A stretch of 64,000 nucleotides of DNA from Nocardiopsis sinuspersici (GTDB lineage Bacteria; Actinomycetota; Actinomycetes; Streptosporangiales; Streptosporangiaceae), in the NCBI GenBank assembly GCA_008638415.1, contig VWVT01000004.1, positions 310,001 to 374,000 on the forward strand. The letters are read 5' to 3'. The notes beneath the pieces are model-generated. The model saw only the letters and a program-made list of their open reading frames with translations. It was not told the DNA's origin and did not search any database. The stretch's first letter is position 1; the number at the start of each line of letters is the position of its first letter. Below, in pieces: positions 17,801-30,884 of the stretch. A program made the translations under genes and the position numbers.

Positions 17801-18568
17801 GACAAGTGCGAGGACCGGCGTCTCTGGTTCAGTACCGACGACTACGGTGAGGAACGCGCCCGTCCGCTCTCCGTTCGCGCCCTGGCCAACCGAGTGCGTG
17901 ACCTGTTCCCTGAGGTCGCCGAGGTCGCCGCCCTCTACGATTCCAGCAAGGACTTCGCTCAGGTCATCGCAGACATCGCCAAGACCGAGCACGTGCCCTA
18001 CCTCGCAGCGCTGCGCTACAAGGACACCGGCATGCGCAAGCGCGCGGACTGGGAGCACGTATGGGACCTCCAGCGCCAGGAGGATGCCCTCAACGCAGAG
18101 CTGGCCGAGGGCGAGAAGGAGCGCCGTCTCGACATTCCCGTCCCGCCCAAGTACAGGTCCGGGGACTTTCGCAAGAACGAGTACTGGTCGAACCGGGGCA
18201 AACTCGATGTGCCCAAGGAACGCTTCATCTCCTACCTCGGCGCTGAGACCGACACCGACCCCACCCTCCTCCTGGGCTGGGCCGGGTGGGACCACGCCCA
18301 GCAGGCCGACGCCCTGGCCACCCTCGCCCACGAGCGGCTTGAACAGGACGGTTGGTCGGAGCATCGCGACCGTATGGTCCCGCTGCTCGCGGGACTGGCC
18401 GAACTCCTGCCCTGGGTGAAGCAGTGGCACAGCGAGAAGGACGAGTACGGCGACACCCCCGCCGACCACGCCGAAGAGGACCTCACTACCCTGCGGGACA
18501 CCACCGGCATCACCGAGTCTGAGATGAAGGCGTGGCGGCCCGCAGCCCGGGGACGTAAGAAGGCCTGA
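14873..18568 (+). CDS. pglX: BREX type 2 DNA adenine methyltransferase PglX
   Basis: 1231 residues. Methyltransferase motif I is DPTCGSGHF at Asp264 and motif IV is NPPYIT at Asn399, which makes it an N6-adenine methyltransferase. In BREX this enzyme marks host DNA and is needed for exclusion of phage. GTG 14873 is preceded by TTGGAG. The first 220 and last 290 residues use strongly G+C-biased codons like the neighbours, whereas the methyltransferase and presumed target-recognition part does not (see the next entry). No long G tract of the kind behind pglX phase variation in Streptomyces coelicolor is visible; short T6 (about 16175) and A6 (about 16406) runs exist. A terminator separates it from pglY. 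Confidence 0.92.
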   Translation: MVDHALLLKDLQKQVRLLETDLRERSEDPTAIKGIGPTGKSETFDEFLKREYQRARDAERTATTEGAWREGQVTQAAVAWVLATVFVRFCEDNGLLEQPFIAGPKNEADRFSIAQELKDAWVLQGRSENPDAPERTDRDWLEHAFEQMSVSSVMAGLFDKKHNPMWAVTPSHQAAKALIDFWRSVGDDGHLLHDFTDPEWNTRFLGDLYQDLSETTRKTYALLQTPEFVEEFILDYTLEPAVEEFGLDGNRIYRAENTGFRLIDPTCGSGHFLLGAFHRLLSKWRESETGASDWDLINRSLRSVHGVDKNPFAVAIARFRLFLAAMKEAGIIRLGSSNPEWPIVVATGDSLLHGRGAPQRQEDLFSDSGIHRYSTEDVGEYVNEFDLLGVASYHAVVGNPPYITVKDKQENLNYRNRYSTCSGTYALSVPFVERFFDLAKRAGGDKLGAGYVGQITSNSFMKREFGKRLIEDFFRGKVQLSHVIDSSGAFIPGHGTPTVIIFGRNLLPSREEKIRAVLGVRGEPAQPEVASEGRVWSAIVEQFRSAEFSESEWVSVGDFDRLRFADHPWSLSGGGAVETYRLIGSGKRALGEVIEKPIGRAIRAGSDEAYIRPMRSSYSHVADGFGLRPLLVGEIVRDWSSSPEERIWYPYEPGLDLSIVKSDLWFLRSILASRRTFKGDMSDAGLGWWDYMQHTSSAYSSPLSITFAFVATHNHFVLDRGGKVFNRSAPVIKLPDESTEDQHLDLMGLLNSSTACFWMKQVCHDKGNRGEGGGITSAAWERFYEFTGTKLGEFPIPGNFPLSHSREIDARAQLMSSVEPSIIVEAEMPTAGRLKEARIEHAAARQRIIALQEELDWDVYHRYGLIADDQLSELVIPDTSNVPSIDLGERAFEIVLARKVAEGEISTEWFNRHGSTPVTEIPDHWPDLYKKVVAKRIELIESDKNIGLIERPEYKRRWQSETWEKKQQAALKSWLLDKCEDRRLWFSTDDYGEERARPLSVRALANRVRDLFPEVAEVAALYDSSKDFAQVIADIAKTEHVPYLAALRYKDTGMRKRADWEHVWDLQRQEDALNAELAEGEKERRLDIPVPPKYRSGDFRKNEYWSNRGKLDVPKERFISYLGAETDTDPTLLLGWAGWDHAQQADALATLAHERLEQDGWSEHRDRMVPLLAGLAELLPWVKQWHSEKDEYGDTPADHAEEDLTTLRDTTGITESEMKAWRPAARGRKKA
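15540..17680 (+). other. Low-G+C core inside pglX
   Basis: Between about 15540 and 17680 the reading frame is intact but base composition drops sharply and third positions become A/T-rich. For example, 16321-16380 is 27/60 G+C by my count against 40/60 at 18061-18120. The segment spans motifs I-IV and the region after them where target recognition is expected. It suggests replacement by recombination with a less G+C-rich allele. Confidence 0.65.
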
Positions 18569-18613
18569 CCCCCGAAGCCCAGCCATCGGCACACCGAACC
18601 CCTGGTGGCGCAC

Positions 18614-18650
18614 GGTGCGGCCCCGCGCAATCCCGTCGCGGGGCCGCACC
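18614..18650 (+). terminator. Terminator between pglX and pglY
   Basis: A perfect 14-bp stem (GGTGCGGCCCCGCG with its complement, 9-base loop) begins 46 bases after pglX. It implies that pglY to the DUF262 gene form a separate transcription unit. The gap 18651-18868 shows no clear promoter by eye. Confidence 0.7.
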
Positions 18651-18868
18651 CGGCACAAGGGTCTTTCAGCCCCTCTTCCACGGCCGGAACCGGCCACCGG
18701 GCGCACTCCGATCACCCCATGAACACGTGTGTCCAGCTCACAACAGCGACGTAGGCTGGGCACCTGGTCATATGCGGGATCGTGTACCAACGACCCCTTC
18801 CCCGAAGGCTCCCCGCCGGGTGGTACGCGTTCCCCACACAACAGCAGTCAGAAGGGCACACGGCGACG

Positions 18869-21800
18869 ATGGCGACACCTCCCCCTGGACCGGGCGACGA
18901 CGCCGGCGGCAGCCGGGTCATCAGCGACCTCATCGACATCCCCCAGGCCGTCCACGAAGGCGACCTGGTCGTCAAGCTCACCGAGAGCACCTCCAGCCGC
19001 CAGGCCCAGGCCCTCTCCGAGTACGTCGTCACCTCCCAGCTCGCCGAGTCCTTCGACCAGGCCCTGGAGACCATCCGTTCCTCCGTCGTGGACGGCAAGT
19101 CGCAGGCCAGCTACCTGCACGGCTCCTTCGGCGCGGGTAAGAGCCACTTCCTCGCCGTGCTCTCCGCGATCCTGGACCACCACCCCGACGCCCGCGGCAA
19201 GGCCGGTCTGGCCGACACCGTCGCCAAGCACGACGCCTGGTTGCAGGGCAAGAAGTTCATCGAGGTCAAGAGCCACCTCATCGGCGAGGAGTCCATCGAG
19301 TCGCACATCCTGGGCGGCTACGTGCGCCAGGTCCGCGCCGAGTACCCCGACGCGTCCGTGCCCGCCGTCTACCGAGCCGACGGGCTGCTCGCCGACGCCC
19401 GCGAGCTGCGCGCCCGCGAGGGCGACGCGGCCTTCATCGCCCAGTTGCCGCCCCGCGAGACCAAGGGCGAGAGCACCGGAACCGCCCAGGACGCCGGCGC
19501 TTGGGGCGACTTCGGTGGACCGGCGACCTGGACCACCGAGACCCTCGACCAGGCCTTCGCCGTGGTCCCCGAGACGGCTTCCCGAGCCGACCGCGCGCTG
19601 CGCGACGACCTCGTCAGCGCCCTCATCGCCGGACCCTTCAAACGCTTCACCGAGGCCGTCGGCGACTCCAGCAGCGCCTACGTCGGCATCGACGAGGGCC
19701 TGGCCGTCATCAGCCGGCACGCCAGTGAGCAACTCGGCTGCGACGCCGTCATCCTGCTCCTGGACGAGCTGATCCTGCGCTTCACCGCCTTCATCGGCGA
19801 CGAGGGCCGCATCAACTCCGAGATCCAGAAGATCGCGAAGCTGGTCGAGTCCTCCCAGAGCCACCGGCCCGCGCCCATCATCAGCTTCGTGCCCCGCCAG
19901 CGCGACCTGCGCGACCTCGTCGGCCTGGGCGGCGGCACCGAGGGCGTCTCCCAGACCATCAACTACTGGGACGGGCGCTTCGGCCACATCAAGCTCGCCG
20001 ACGCCAACCTCACCGAGGTGGTCCGCCACCGCCTGATCAAGCCGCGCGACGACCGGGCCGCCGCCGAGATCGACACGGCCTTCGAACGCATGAGCCGCAC
20101 CCGGCCCGAGGTCCGCGACGCCCTCCTGGACAGCGAGGGCGGTGAGACCAGCACCTGGGAGGACTTCCGCAAGCTCTACCCCTTCAGCCCCGCCCTGCTG
20201 CACGTCATGGTGGACCTGTCCGCCGCTCTGCAGCGCCAGCGCAGTGCCCTCAAGCTCCTGCTCCAGCTGCTGGTCAAGCACCGCGACACCCTGCCCGTCG
20301 GGCAGATGGTGCCGCTCGGCGCGGTCTTCGACGTCCTCTTCGAGGGCGAGGACCGCCCCTTCACCGACCAGTTCAGCGCCGAGTACACCAAGATCCGCAC
20401 CTTCTACCGCAACAAGGTCCGCCCCTGGCTGCTCAACCGCAACGGCACCAGCGAGGCCGAGGCCGCCGGGCTGGACGTGCGCGCCCCCTTCCGCCGTGAG
20501 GACCTGCTGGTCAAGACCCTGCTACTGAGCGCGCTCACGCCCTACGTGCCCGCGCTGAAGGACCTCACCGCAGGGCGAGCCATCGCCCTCAACCAGGGCA
20601 TCGTCAAGGCCCGCCGCACCGGCCAGGACGTCGCCGCCGTCACCCAGTTCTTCAAGGACATGGCCGCCCAGTTCGGCGAGGTGCGGGTGGGTGCCCAGGC
20701 CACCGACCCCACCGTCTCCCTCAACCTGCTGCGGGTGGACACCGAGTCGCTGATGCGCACGGCCTACTCCGCGGCCAACGACCACGCCCTGCGCCACCTG
20801 TTCAAGCGCCTGCTGTGGAAGGAGATGGGCCTCGACGAGGGCGCAGCACGCACCAACGTCGTCTGGCGCGGCACCCAGCGCCTGGTCGAGGTCGCCTTCG
20901 GCAACGTGCGCTCGGAGGACATGGGCCGCGAGGAGTTCCAGCCCGAACACGCCCACGCGGTCAGGGTCGTCCTCGACTACCCCTTCGACGAGGACGGCAA
21001 GACACCGGCCGAGGACCGCCACCGGGTCCAGTCGCTGCGCGAGGAGTTCCCCACGCCACCCGCCACCCTGGTGTGGCTGCCCACCTTCCTGTCACCGCGC
21101 AGGCTCGAGGACGCCCGGCGCGTGCTGATGATGGAGTACCTCCTCCAGCCCGACGTCATCGAGGAGAAGGCCCCCGACTGGAGCAGTGACGACCGCCGCG
21201 AGGCCCGCGCCCAGCTCGACAACCAGCGCAACCAGCTCACCGCCCAGATCAGCGGGCTGATGCGGGGCGCCTACGGGCTGGTGGAGGCCGACCCGGACAG
21301 TACCGACTACGACGCGCACGCCGAGCGCCACATCGAGCCGCTGCCGCCGTCGCTGACCGTGCCGCTGGAGGCCGGCAGCCAGTTCCCCGCCGCGATGGAG
21401 CGCATCACCCGCAAGCTCCTGGACCACCTCTACCCCGAGCACCCCGACTTCTCCATCGGGGGAGGCAAGACCCCCGTACGCCGCGCCGACCTGTCCACGG
21501 TCCTGGGCGCCGTGGAGGCGGCCAAGGCCGAGAAACTGCACAACCACACCCCCGCCAAGACCGACCTGCCCGCGCTGCGCCGCATCGCCGACCCGCTGGA
21601 GATCGCCAAGGTCACCGAGGTCTTCGTTCTGCGCGACGAGTGGGTGCGCAGGCTCGACCACTACGCGCGGATCAACCAGGCCGAGACCACCGACATCCGG
21701 GTCAGGGATCTCAAGCGTTGGATCCGCGACCGCGAGGACGGCCGAGGCCTGCCCGAGGACGTCGTAGACCTGCTCGTGCAGGTCTACGCCATCCAGTCCG

Positions 21801-22687
21801 ACCGGGCCTGGATCCGCGCGGGCAAGCGCTACACCGGCATCGGCTTCGGCCAGCTCAGCGACGACATCGTGCTGCGCCGCCAGGAACTGCCCACCCAGGA
21901 GGACTTCGACCGCGCCAACGAGCGGGCCGAGAAGGTCTTCGGACTGTCCCGCCAGCCCGTGCTCAACGCGCGCGCCGTCCAGCGCATGGCCGAGCAGCTC
22001 AAGGAACAGGCCACCCGGTGGCAGGCCTCCACCGAGCACCTGGTCAGGGAACTGGCCGCGCACGCAGACATCCTCGGGTTGGACGAGGACGCACCCCGGC
22101 TGCGGACCGCGCGCGCCACCGACGACCTGCTGGGGCGCATGCGCGGGCTCTCCGACGACACCGCGCTGGTCACCGTGCTCGGACAGGCTGACCTGCCCGA
22201 GGAAGCGGCCGTGTACAAGGCCAGCATGGCGGGTGCGGGCAACCTCGCCGACGCGCTGGCCGCCACCCAGTGGGACATGCTGCGCGCTCTGGAGCGGTTG
22301 GCGGGCGAAGGCGGTGACGACCATCAGCGGGCCGCGGACACCCTGGCCGACCTGCGCGAGGCCGCACGCCACAACGCGCACAGCAAGAATCTGGCCACCG
22401 TGCTCAGCTCCGCCAACAGCACCGTCGTCACCCTGCTGGTCAACAAGACCAGGACAGACGAACGGACCGTTATCACTGATCGGCGGCAGCCGGTGGCCCG
22501 GGACAAGACCACCGACCGGACGCCGCAGGACACGGGTACGGGCGACGACCGGACCCGCGCCGACAACGACACCTGGGTGCGCGTCGAGGCCGGTGAGGAC
22601 GTCGCCGCCGCCGTCGAGCGGTTGCGCGAGAAGCGCGGCATCGACCCGGACGCCAAGATCGAGATCAGCATCCGGGTGGCCGAGTGA
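18869..22687 (+). CDS. pglY: BREX type 2 ATPase PglY
   Basis: About 1272 residues. Walker A (SFGAGKSHF, Lys91) lies in the first 100 residues and Walker B (VILLLDELI, Asp299-Glu300) near 300. The rest is long, charged and largely helical, as in PglY/BrxC ATPases. It is a core BREX component, thought to act with PglZ and PglX. ATG 18869 is chosen because family-like sequence ([23 protein letters not shown]) begins shortly after; an upstream in-frame start at 18782 would add 29 unlikely residues. The stop overlaps the start of pglZ by GTGA (22684-22687). Confidence 0.92.
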   Translation: MATPPPGPGDDAGGSRVISDLIDIPQAVHEGDLVVKLTESTSSRQAQALSEYVVTSQLAESFDQALETIRSSVVDGKSQASYLHGSFGAGKSHFLAVLSAILDHHPDARGKAGLADTVAKHDAWLQGKKFIEVKSHLIGEESIESHILGGYVRQVRAEYPDASVPAVYRADGLLADARELRAREGDAAFIAQLPPRETKGESTGTAQDAGAWGDFGGPATWTTETLDQAFAVVPETASRADRALRDDLVSALIAGPFKRFTEAVGDSSSAYVGIDEGLAVISRHASEQLGCDAVILLLDELILRFTAFIGDEGRINSEIQKIAKLVESSQSHRPAPIISFVPRQRDLRDLVGLGGGTEGVSQTINYWDGRFGHIKLADANLTEVVRHRLIKPRDDRAAAEIDTAFERMSRTRPEVRDALLDSEGGETSTWEDFRKLYPFSPALLHVMVDLSAALQRQRSALKLLLQLLVKHRDTLPVGQMVPLGAVFDVLFEGEDRPFTDQFSAEYTKIRTFYRNKVRPWLLNRNGTSEAEAAGLDVRAPFRREDLLVKTLLLSALTPYVPALKDLTAGRAIALNQGIVKARRTGQDVAAVTQFFKDMAAQFGEVRVGAQATDPTVSLNLLRVDTESLMRTAYSAANDHALRHLFKRLLWKEMGLDEGAARTNVVWRGTQRLVEVAFGNVRSEDMGREEFQPEHAHAVRVVLDYPFDEDGKTPAEDRHRVQSLREEFPTPPATLVWLPTFLSPRRLEDARRVLMMEYLLQPDVIEEKAPDWSSDDRREARAQLDNQRNQLTAQISGLMRGAYGLVEADPDSTDYDAHAERHIEPLPPSLTVPLEAGSQFPAAMERITRKLLDHLYPEHPDFSIGGGKTPVRRADLSTVLGAVEAAKAEKLHNHTPAKTDLPALRRIADPLEIAKVTEVFVLRDEWVRRLDHYARINQAETTDIRVRDLKRWIRDREDGRGLPEDVVDLLVQVYAIQSDRAWIRAGKRYTGIGFGQLSDDIVLRRQELPTQEDFDRANERAEKVFGLSRQPVLNARAVQRMAEQLKEQATRWQASTEHLVRELAAHADILGLDEDAPRLRTARATDDLLGRMRGLSDDTALVTVLGQADLPEEAAVYKASMAGAGNLADALAATQWDMLRALERLAGEGGDDHQRAADTLADLREAARHNAHSKNLATVLSSANSTVVTLLVNKTRTDERTVITDRRQPVARDKTTDRTPQDTGTGDDRTRADNDTWVRVEAGEDVAAAVERLREKRGIDPDAKIEISIRVAE

Positions 22688-25530
22688 GCGCCGCCGCCCC
22701 GGCAGGGGGCACCGCCGTGTCCGGCCCGGCCCTGGGCCGAGTGAACGAGGAAGCCGTCGCCGGCGCCCTGCGCCGCGCGCTGGAGGCCGACCAGCAGCGG
22801 GTCGAAAAGGGCCGACCGGCCTCCGTGGCCCGCGCGCTGGCGCTGTCCGCCGACCCGCACTGGGACGGCCCCCACACCTTCACCATGTCCTTCGACGGAA
22901 ACGACCTGCGCGTACGGGTGGTCGGCTCCGACAGCGTGCTGGGTGCCGTGCGCGAACTCAGCCGACCGCGCCAGGACACCGACTACCTGGTCATTCTCAC
23001 TCCGCGCGAACCGGCCGAGTTCGGCGAGGCGCTGCTGGGCCGCTTCCTGGGCGAGGACGTGGTGCGCGTCAACAACTGGGAGCTGCTCGCCGTCGACCTG
23101 AAGGTCACCGGCATCGACCCGCGGCTGTACTCGCGCCGCTGGGGCTGGCTCGCCGACACGCTCCGAGAGATCCGCGCCACCCGGCAACTGCGCCTGGGCG
23201 CGGGCGTGCTCAAACTCGAGCAGGCCCTGTCCATCGCCGCCTCCGTGCGCTTCGGACGCGAACCCGGAGAGCAGATCGACGGGGCCGCGCTGCTGGAGTG
23301 GAGCCGCGACCCCGACGCCGTCTACGCCTTCAACCGCCTGCACGAGGACGAACGCGACGAGCTGCGCGCCGAGCTGGAGAACGGACTGGGCGCGGTGCCC
23401 CGGGTGCTCTTCCGGTTGCTGGACCGGGACCTGGTCCTGGACGCGGTACCCATCGGACTGGCGTTGTCCGAACTCGCCGACGCCGCCCGTGGGGATCAGA
23501 CGGCCAACAACGCCTGGATCCGGGCACAGGAGCGCTACTTCGGTGTCCAGCAGCCCGGCGCCAAGGACGTGGAAGCCTTCGGACGCGCCTGCGCCGCTGC
23601 TCTCCTGCGACTCCTGGACGGCCACGACCAGGAGCAGGCCTCGGAGACCATCCGCAGGGCCGAGGAACTGCTCGGCCAGCTCGACGCCGCACCCGTCGCC
23701 CGGGCCAGCCGCCTCCTCGACGCCGGCCTGCACGCACGCCTGGCGGATCTGGGACAGCAGATCAACGCCGTCCTGGGTTCGTCCCAGGCCGACGGCCCGG
23801 GCGCCCCGCTCCTCCCGCAGGACCTGCGCGAGGTGGAGGCCGCGCTGGAACGGCTGCGCGGACACCGACGCCACGACGAGACCGAGGCCACCGGCCAGAC
23901 GGCGCTCAACGCGGTCCGTCTCCTGCGTCGCCTGGCCCTGGGCACCGAGGACGGTCCCATGGGCGAGGACACGCCCACCACCGCCCGCGAGTGGATCCAG
24001 GCGCACGTGGACGACACCGGATGGGTGGACCGAGCGGCCTCCGCGCTGTGGCACTGCCACACCGCGGTCCCCGCGCTGGACCAGGCGGTGGGCCGCCTCT
24101 ACGAGCACGCGCGCCGGTGGCGCGCGGACGTCGACGCGCGCTTCGCCGCCATCGTCAACACCTGGAACAGCGGCCACTCGGCCACCGACCACCAACCCCG
24201 TGCGGAGACACTGCTCGACCACTTCGCCCGGCCCCTGGCCGACGACCGCGCGCCCCTGACCATCGTTCTCGACGGGATGAGCGTCGAGGTGGCCGTCCAA
24301 CTGGCCGAGGAGATCAACGCCCGCGGCCGCATGGCCGAGATCGGACGGGGGAGCCAGGACACCGCCGGACGCCGGGGCGTCCTGGCCACCGTCCCCTCCA
24401 CCACCAACTGCTCGCGCGCCTCGCTGCTGTGCGGTCGGCTGACCACCGGAAAACAGGACACCGAACGCGCCGGGTTCAGCGCACTGTGGAACACACCGGC
24501 CTTCGGTCGGCGCAAGGCGGTCCTGTACCACCAGCGCGACCTGGAGACCGGCGCGGGACTGCACCTGCCCCTGAAGGTGCAGGAGAGCATCGACGAGACC
24601 GACACCGCCGTCGCCGTCGTCCTCAACACCATCGACGACGCCCTGGCCAAGGGACGCGAGAGCAACAGCCCCACCTGGCGCCTGGAGCAGATCGGCAAAC
24701 TCGCCTCCCTGCTCGACGCGGCGGCCCGGGCGGGACGCTCCGTCCTGCTGACCTCCGACCACGGCCACGTGTGGGACCGCAGGGAATCGGTCAAGACCCA
24801 GGCGGGCGAGTCCGCCCGCTACCGCACCGGGGAAGCGGGGGACGGCGAGGTCGTGGCCACCGGGGAGCGGGTCCTGTTCGGCGACGGCCGCCTGGTCGTG
24901 CCCTACCGCGAGGACATCCGCTACACCGACCGCAAGGAGGGCTACCACGGCGGCTTCTCCGCGGCCGAGATGGTCATCCCCGTGCTGGCCTTCGTCCCCG
25001 TACCGGAGAGCACGCCCAAGGGGTGGGTCAGGCTCAGCCAGGCCCAGCTCGAACCCCTGTGGTGGTCCCAGGCCCTGGAAAGCGCCACCGCCCAGGCGCC
25101 CGCGCCCCCCGTGGAGCCCGCCACCACCGGTCGGCGCAAGACCGCCAAACGCGCCGCCGACCCTCAGGCGCCCGCCCTCTTCGGAGACGAGGCCCTGGTC
25201 CCGGACACACTCGGCACCAAGGTGGTCGCCTCATCCGCCTTCAAGGCCAGCGTGGCCCGCACACCCCGTGCCCCCGGCGCGCAGGAGGTCGCGGCGGTCA
25301 TCGACGCCCTGGCCGCCGTGGGCGGGGCCAACCCCCGTCTGCCGGTCAGTACCGCCGCGCGGGCGGCGGGCAAGGCGGAGGCGCCGCAGCGGGCCGTGCG
25401 CTTCCTGAAGATGGTCGTCAAGGTCCTCAACGTCGAGGCCTACCCCGTGCTGACCCTGCCCGACGGTGAGCGCAGCGCCGAACTCAACACCGCCCTGCTC
25501 CAGCAGCAGTTCCTGAGCGAAGGAGCCTGA
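22684..25530 (+). CDS. pglZ: BREX type 2 phosphatase-fold protein PglZ
   Basis: 948 residues of the PglZ family, the hallmark of all BREX systems. The alkaline-phosphatase-like metal-binding core is visible as VLDGMS (Asp530) and TSDHGH (Asp692, His693, His695). The N-terminal half is mostly helical and probably a scaffold. PglZ has been shown to have nuclease or phosphodiesterase activity in some systems; the role here is inferred. The start is fixed by the four-base overlap with pglY, and brxD begins two bases after its stop. Confidence 0.93.
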   Translation: MSAAAPAGGTAVSGPALGRVNEEAVAGALRRALEADQQRVEKGRPASVARALALSADPHWDGPHTFTMSFDGNDLRVRVVGSDSVLGAVRELSRPRQDTDYLVILTPREPAEFGEALLGRFLGEDVVRVNNWELLAVDLKVTGIDPRLYSRRWGWLADTLREIRATRQLRLGAGVLKLEQALSIAASVRFGREPGEQIDGAALLEWSRDPDAVYAFNRLHEDERDELRAELENGLGAVPRVLFRLLDRDLVLDAVPIGLALSELADAARGDQTANNAWIRAQERYFGVQQPGAKDVEAFGRACAAALLRLLDGHDQEQASETIRRAEELLGQLDAAPVARASRLLDAGLHARLADLGQQINAVLGSSQADGPGAPLLPQDLREVEAALERLRGHRRHDETEATGQTALNAVRLLRRLALGTEDGPMGEDTPTTAREWIQAHVDDTGWVDRAASALWHCHTAVPALDQAVGRLYEHARRWRADVDARFAAIVNTWNSGHSATDHQPRAETLLDHFARPLADDRAPLTIVLDGMSVEVAVQLAEEINARGRMAEIGRGSQDTAGRRGVLATVPSTTNCSRASLLCGRLTTGKQDTERAGFSALWNTPAFGRRKAVLYHQRDLETGAGLHLPLKVQESIDETDTAVAVVLNTIDDALAKGRESNSPTWRLEQIGKLASLLDAAARAGRSVLLTSDHGHVWDRRESVKTQAGESARYRTGEAGDGEVVATGERVLFGDGRLVVPYREDIRYTDRKEGYHGGFSAAEMVIPVLAFVPVPESTPKGWVRLSQAQLEPLWWSQALESATAQAPAPPVEPATTGRRKTAKRAADPQAPALFGDEALVPDTLGTKVVASSAFKASVARTPRAPGAQEVAAVIDALAAVGGANPRLPVSTAARAAGKAEAPQRAVRFLKMVVKVLNVEAYPVLTLPDGERSAELNTALLQQQFLSEGA

Positions 25531-25532
25531 CC

Positions 25533-26854
25533 GTGAACTCCGTCAGCCCCGTACGCCGCGAGGAGGTCGTCGGCGCGCTGCGCCGCGGCACCGTGCCCCA
25601 CAGCGGCCTCGACCTGTTCGCCGTGGGACTGGAGCGTTTCGAGTCGGTCCTGGACAAGGAGCTGGGGACGGTCACCGCCGGAGGCGCGGGCTTCAAGGCC
25701 GTACGCGGAGAGTACGGCGCGGGCAAGACCTTCTTCGTGCGCTGGCTGGGGGAGCGCGCCAAACGCGCCAACTTCGCCGTCACCGAGATCCAGATCTCCG
25801 AGACCGAGACCCCGCTGCACCGGCTGGAGACCGTCTACCGGCGGCTGACCGAACGCCTCACCACCGCCACCCAGCCGCCCAGCGCCCTGCGTGAACTGGT
25901 CGACAACTGGGTCTACGCCCTGGAGGAGGACGTCCTGGCCGCCGGCGAGGTGGGCGAGGACGACGAGGACGCGCTCAACGCCGCCGTCACGACGCTGCTG
26001 GAGGGGCGGCTCTCCGAGGTCGCGGCCACCAATCCCGGGTTCGCCGCAGCGCTGCGCGGCTACCACCGCGCCCAGGCCGAGGGCGAACCGGCCATCGCCG
26101 AGGCGCTCATCGCCTGGCTGGGCGGGCAGCCCAACGTCGCCTCGGCCGCCAAACGCTACGCGGGGATCAAGGGCGACCTCGACCACTTCGGCGCCCTGTC
26201 CGCGCTCAAGGGCCTGCTCGTGCTGCTGCGCGACTGCGGCCATCCGGGCCTGCTCGTGGTCCTGGACGAGCTGGAAACCCTGCAACGGGCCCGTACCGAC
26301 ACCCGGGAGAAGGGCCTCAACGCGCTGCGCCAACTCCTGGACGAGATCGCCAACAACCAGTTCCCCGGGCTGTACCTGGTCATCACGGGCACCCCCGCCT
26401 TCTTCGACGGCCCCCAGGGCGTCCAGCGCCTGGCGCCGCTCGCCCAGCGGATGGCCACCGACTTCCTGCCGGACCCGCGCCACGACAACCTGCGCGCGGC
26501 CCAGGTGCGGCTGACCGGCTTCGACCTGGACAAGCTCCACGACCTGGGCGTGGCGGTCCGGGAGCTGTACGCCGAAGGGGCCGACCACTCCCAGCGGGTG
26601 CGAAGCCGGGTCGACGACAGCTACCTGCTGGCCTTCGCCGAAGCCGTGGCGGGGGAGCTGGGTGGCAAGATCGGCATCGCCCCCCGGCTCTACCTGCGCA
26701 AGCTCGTGGACGTCATGGACCGGGTCGACCAGAACGACGACTTCGATCCCCGGCGCCACTACAGCCTCACCGTCGGGGCGAGCGAGCTGACCGAGGTCGA
26801 ACGCGGCGCCCACGTCCAGCGCGTCGCCAGCGCCGACGAGGTGGAACTGGACCT

Positions 26855-26858
<4 letters not shown>
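25533..26858 (+). CDS. brxD: BREX type 2 ATP-binding protein BrxD
   Basis: 441 residues of the BrxD ATPase family. Walker A is GEYGAGKTFF near residue 64 and Walker B is VVLDELETL near 244, followed by a sensor-like ITGTPAFF. Type 2 BREX loci encode this protein between PglZ and the BrxHI helicase. The GTG start lies two bases after the pglZ stop, and its own TGA overlaps the GTG of brxHI (26855-26858), so the block is tightly coupled. Confidence 0.9.
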
Positions 26859-29017
<2,159 letters not shown>

Positions 29018-29056
29018 CCCCGATCTCCCGACACGGCAACGACGACAGGACCCCCC

Positions 29057-30838
29057 ATGGCGGTAGATACCTTCCACAGCACCAAGGAGTTCCTCGCCGA
29101 GCTGCTGCGCAGAGTCGGCGACGGCCGTATCCAGCTCCCCGACTTCCAGCGGGGGTGGGTCTGGTCCCAGTCGGGGATCGCCAGCCTGCTCGCCTCCATC
29201 TCGCAGGGCTATCCCGTGGGCACCCTCATGTTCCTGGGCGCGGGTGGGGAGACCCGGTTCCGGCAGCGTCCGGTCGAGGGGGTCTCCGAGGCGGAGAAGA
29301 AGGCCGAGTCGCTCATCCTCGACGGCCAGCAGCGCATGACCTCGCTCTACCAGGCGCTCTGCCTGGACGAGCCGGTACGCACGACCGATGAGCGCAAGAG
29401 GAAGGTGTCGGGGTGGTTCTATCTCGACATCGAGGCCGCGGTGGATCCCGCAGTGGACCGTGGACAGGCGATCAGGTTCCTGCCCAAGGACAAGGTCGTC
29501 CGCAACTTCCGCAAGGAGGTGGTGGTGGACTGCTCCACGCCGGAGAAGGAGTACGCCGCCGGGCTCTTCCCTCTCACCCAGGTCATGGACGCCAGCGACT
29601 GGGCGGACGGCTTCAGGGAGCACCACGACTACGCCAAACCGAAGCTGGAACTGTGGAAGCGCTTCGACAAGGACGTCGTGGACCGCTTCGAGAAGTACCA
29701 GTTCCCCATCATCGAACTGGACAAGGCCACGCCGCGCGAGGCCGTGTGCCAGGTCTTCGAGAAGGTCAACACGGGCGGTGAGCCGCTCACCGTCTTCGAA
29801 CTCCTCACAGCTACCTTCGCCGCCGACGAGTTCGAGCTGCGCACGGACTGGGCCAAGCGCCACCAGGCATGGAGCGGCAACCCGATGTACCGGGCCCTGT
29901 GGGACGTGCGCGACACCGACTTCCTGCAGATCGTCACCCTGTTGGCGACCCAGGCCAGGCACCACCGGTGGATCGCCGATGGGCGTGATCCCGACAAGGC
30001 GCCGCGGATCGGCTGCCGACGCACTGAGATGCTCCGGCTCTCCCTGGAGGACTACCTGGAGTGGGCGGACAAAGCCGTCGACGCGCTCCTGACCGCGTCC
30101 GAGTTCCTCTACGGGCAATGTGTGTACGACACCCGGTTCCTGCCCTACGGGACCCAGATCATCCCTCTGGCGGCCGTTTTCGCCACCCTCGGTGAGGAAG
30201 CCAAGACGCATACAGCGCGCACGGCGATCTCTCGGTGGTTCTGGTGCGGCATCCTCGGCGAGATGTACGGGGGGAGCACGGAGTCGCGGTTCGCTCGAGA
30301 CCTGCCGGAGGTCGTCGCCTGGGCCAAGGGAGGGGACACGCCGCCGCGGACCGTGGACGAGGCACAGTTCTCCGCTGGTCGGCTGGACACCCTGCGCACT
30401 CGCAACAGTGCGGCCTACAAGGGAATCTACGCGCTGCTGCTCCAGCGGAACGTCACCGATCTGCGCTCCGGGGAGAGCATCAAGGACAACACCTACTTCG
30501 ATCACGCCGTCGACATCCACCACATCTTTCCCCAGAAGTGGTGCGCAGATCAGGGGCTGGACAAGGAGAGGTACGACAGCGTCGTCAACAAGACCCCGCT
30601 GTCGGCCAAGACCAACCGGCATATCAGCAGCCACGCCCCCAGCAAGTACCTGGGGAAGTTGGAGTCGGTGGCCAAGATCGACGCCCGGGAGATGGACTCC
30701 TACCTCGAACGGCACCTGATCGGCTCAGCGCACCTGCGCGCGGACGACTTCGACGCCTTCCACGCGGCCAGGTCCGAGCTTCTTCTCCAACTGGTCTCCA
30801 AGGCCATGGGCAAACCCGTTACTCCGGCGGAGGAGTAG
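29057..30838 (+). CDS. GmrSD-type DUF262/HNH (DUF1524) protein
   Basis: 593 residues. The N-terminal DUF262 domain has LPDFQRGWVW near 30 and ILDGQQRMTSLY near 88, the DGQQR NTPase/nuclease signature. The C terminus carries an HNH-type DUF1524 motif, DIHHIFPQKW near 485, followed by the NKTPLS-x-KTNR and APSKYL blocks. This is the architecture of GmrSD/BrxU type IV restriction enzymes, which cut modified phage DNA and complement BREX in some islands. It starts 39 bases after brxHI, so it is probably co-transcribed with the BREX block. A terminator follows. Confidence 0.85.
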   Translation: MAVDTFHSTKEFLAELLRRVGDGRIQLPDFQRGWVWSQSGIASLLASISQGYPVGTLMFLGAGGETRFRQRPVEGVSEAEKKAESLILDGQQRMTSLYQALCLDEPVRTTDERKRKVSGWFYLDIEAAVDPAVDRGQAIRFLPKDKVVRNFRKEVVVDCSTPEKEYAAGLFPLTQVMDASDWADGFREHHDYAKPKLELWKRFDKDVVDRFEKYQFPIIELDKATPREAVCQVFEKVNTGGEPLTVFELLTATFAADEFELRTDWAKRHQAWSGNPMYRALWDVRDTDFLQIVTLLATQARHHRWIADGRDPDKAPRIGCRRTEMLRLSLEDYLEWADKAVDALLTASEFLYGQCVYDTRFLPYGTQIIPLAAVFATLGEEAKTHTARTAISRWFWCGILGEMYGGSTESRFARDLPEVVAWAKGGDTPPRTVDEAQFSAGRLDTLRTRNSAAYKGIYALLLQRNVTDLRSGESIKDNTYFDHAVDIHHIFPQKWCADQGLDKERYDSVVNKTPLSAKTNRHISSHAPSKYLGKLESVAKIDAREMDSYLERHLIGSAHLRADDFDAFHAARSELLLQLVSKAMGKPVTPAEE

Positions 30839-30846
30839 GAGCCAGG

Positions 30847-30884
30847 ACACGGCCCGCCGTACCCCACGAGAGGGCGGGCCGTGT
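30847..30884 (+). terminator. Terminator at the end of the BREX block
   Basis: A perfect 12-bp stem (ACACGGCCCGCC with its complement) eight bases after the DUF262 stop, followed by a short T run. The only possible start of the Shedu-type ORF lies immediately after it. Confidence 0.75.

Noticed and set aside
14873..18568. Phase-variable G tract in pglX
   Set aside because: No long homopolymeric G run was found; only short A6 and T6 runs are present.
22324..24948. 874-codon minus-strand ORF opposite pglZ
   Set aside because: Mirror frame of a conserved BREX gene; no ribosome site and no family-like motif.
22233..25469. 1078-codon plus-strand ORF overlapping pglY and pglZ in another frame
   Set aside because: Arg/Pro/Gly-rich shadow of two conserved genes.
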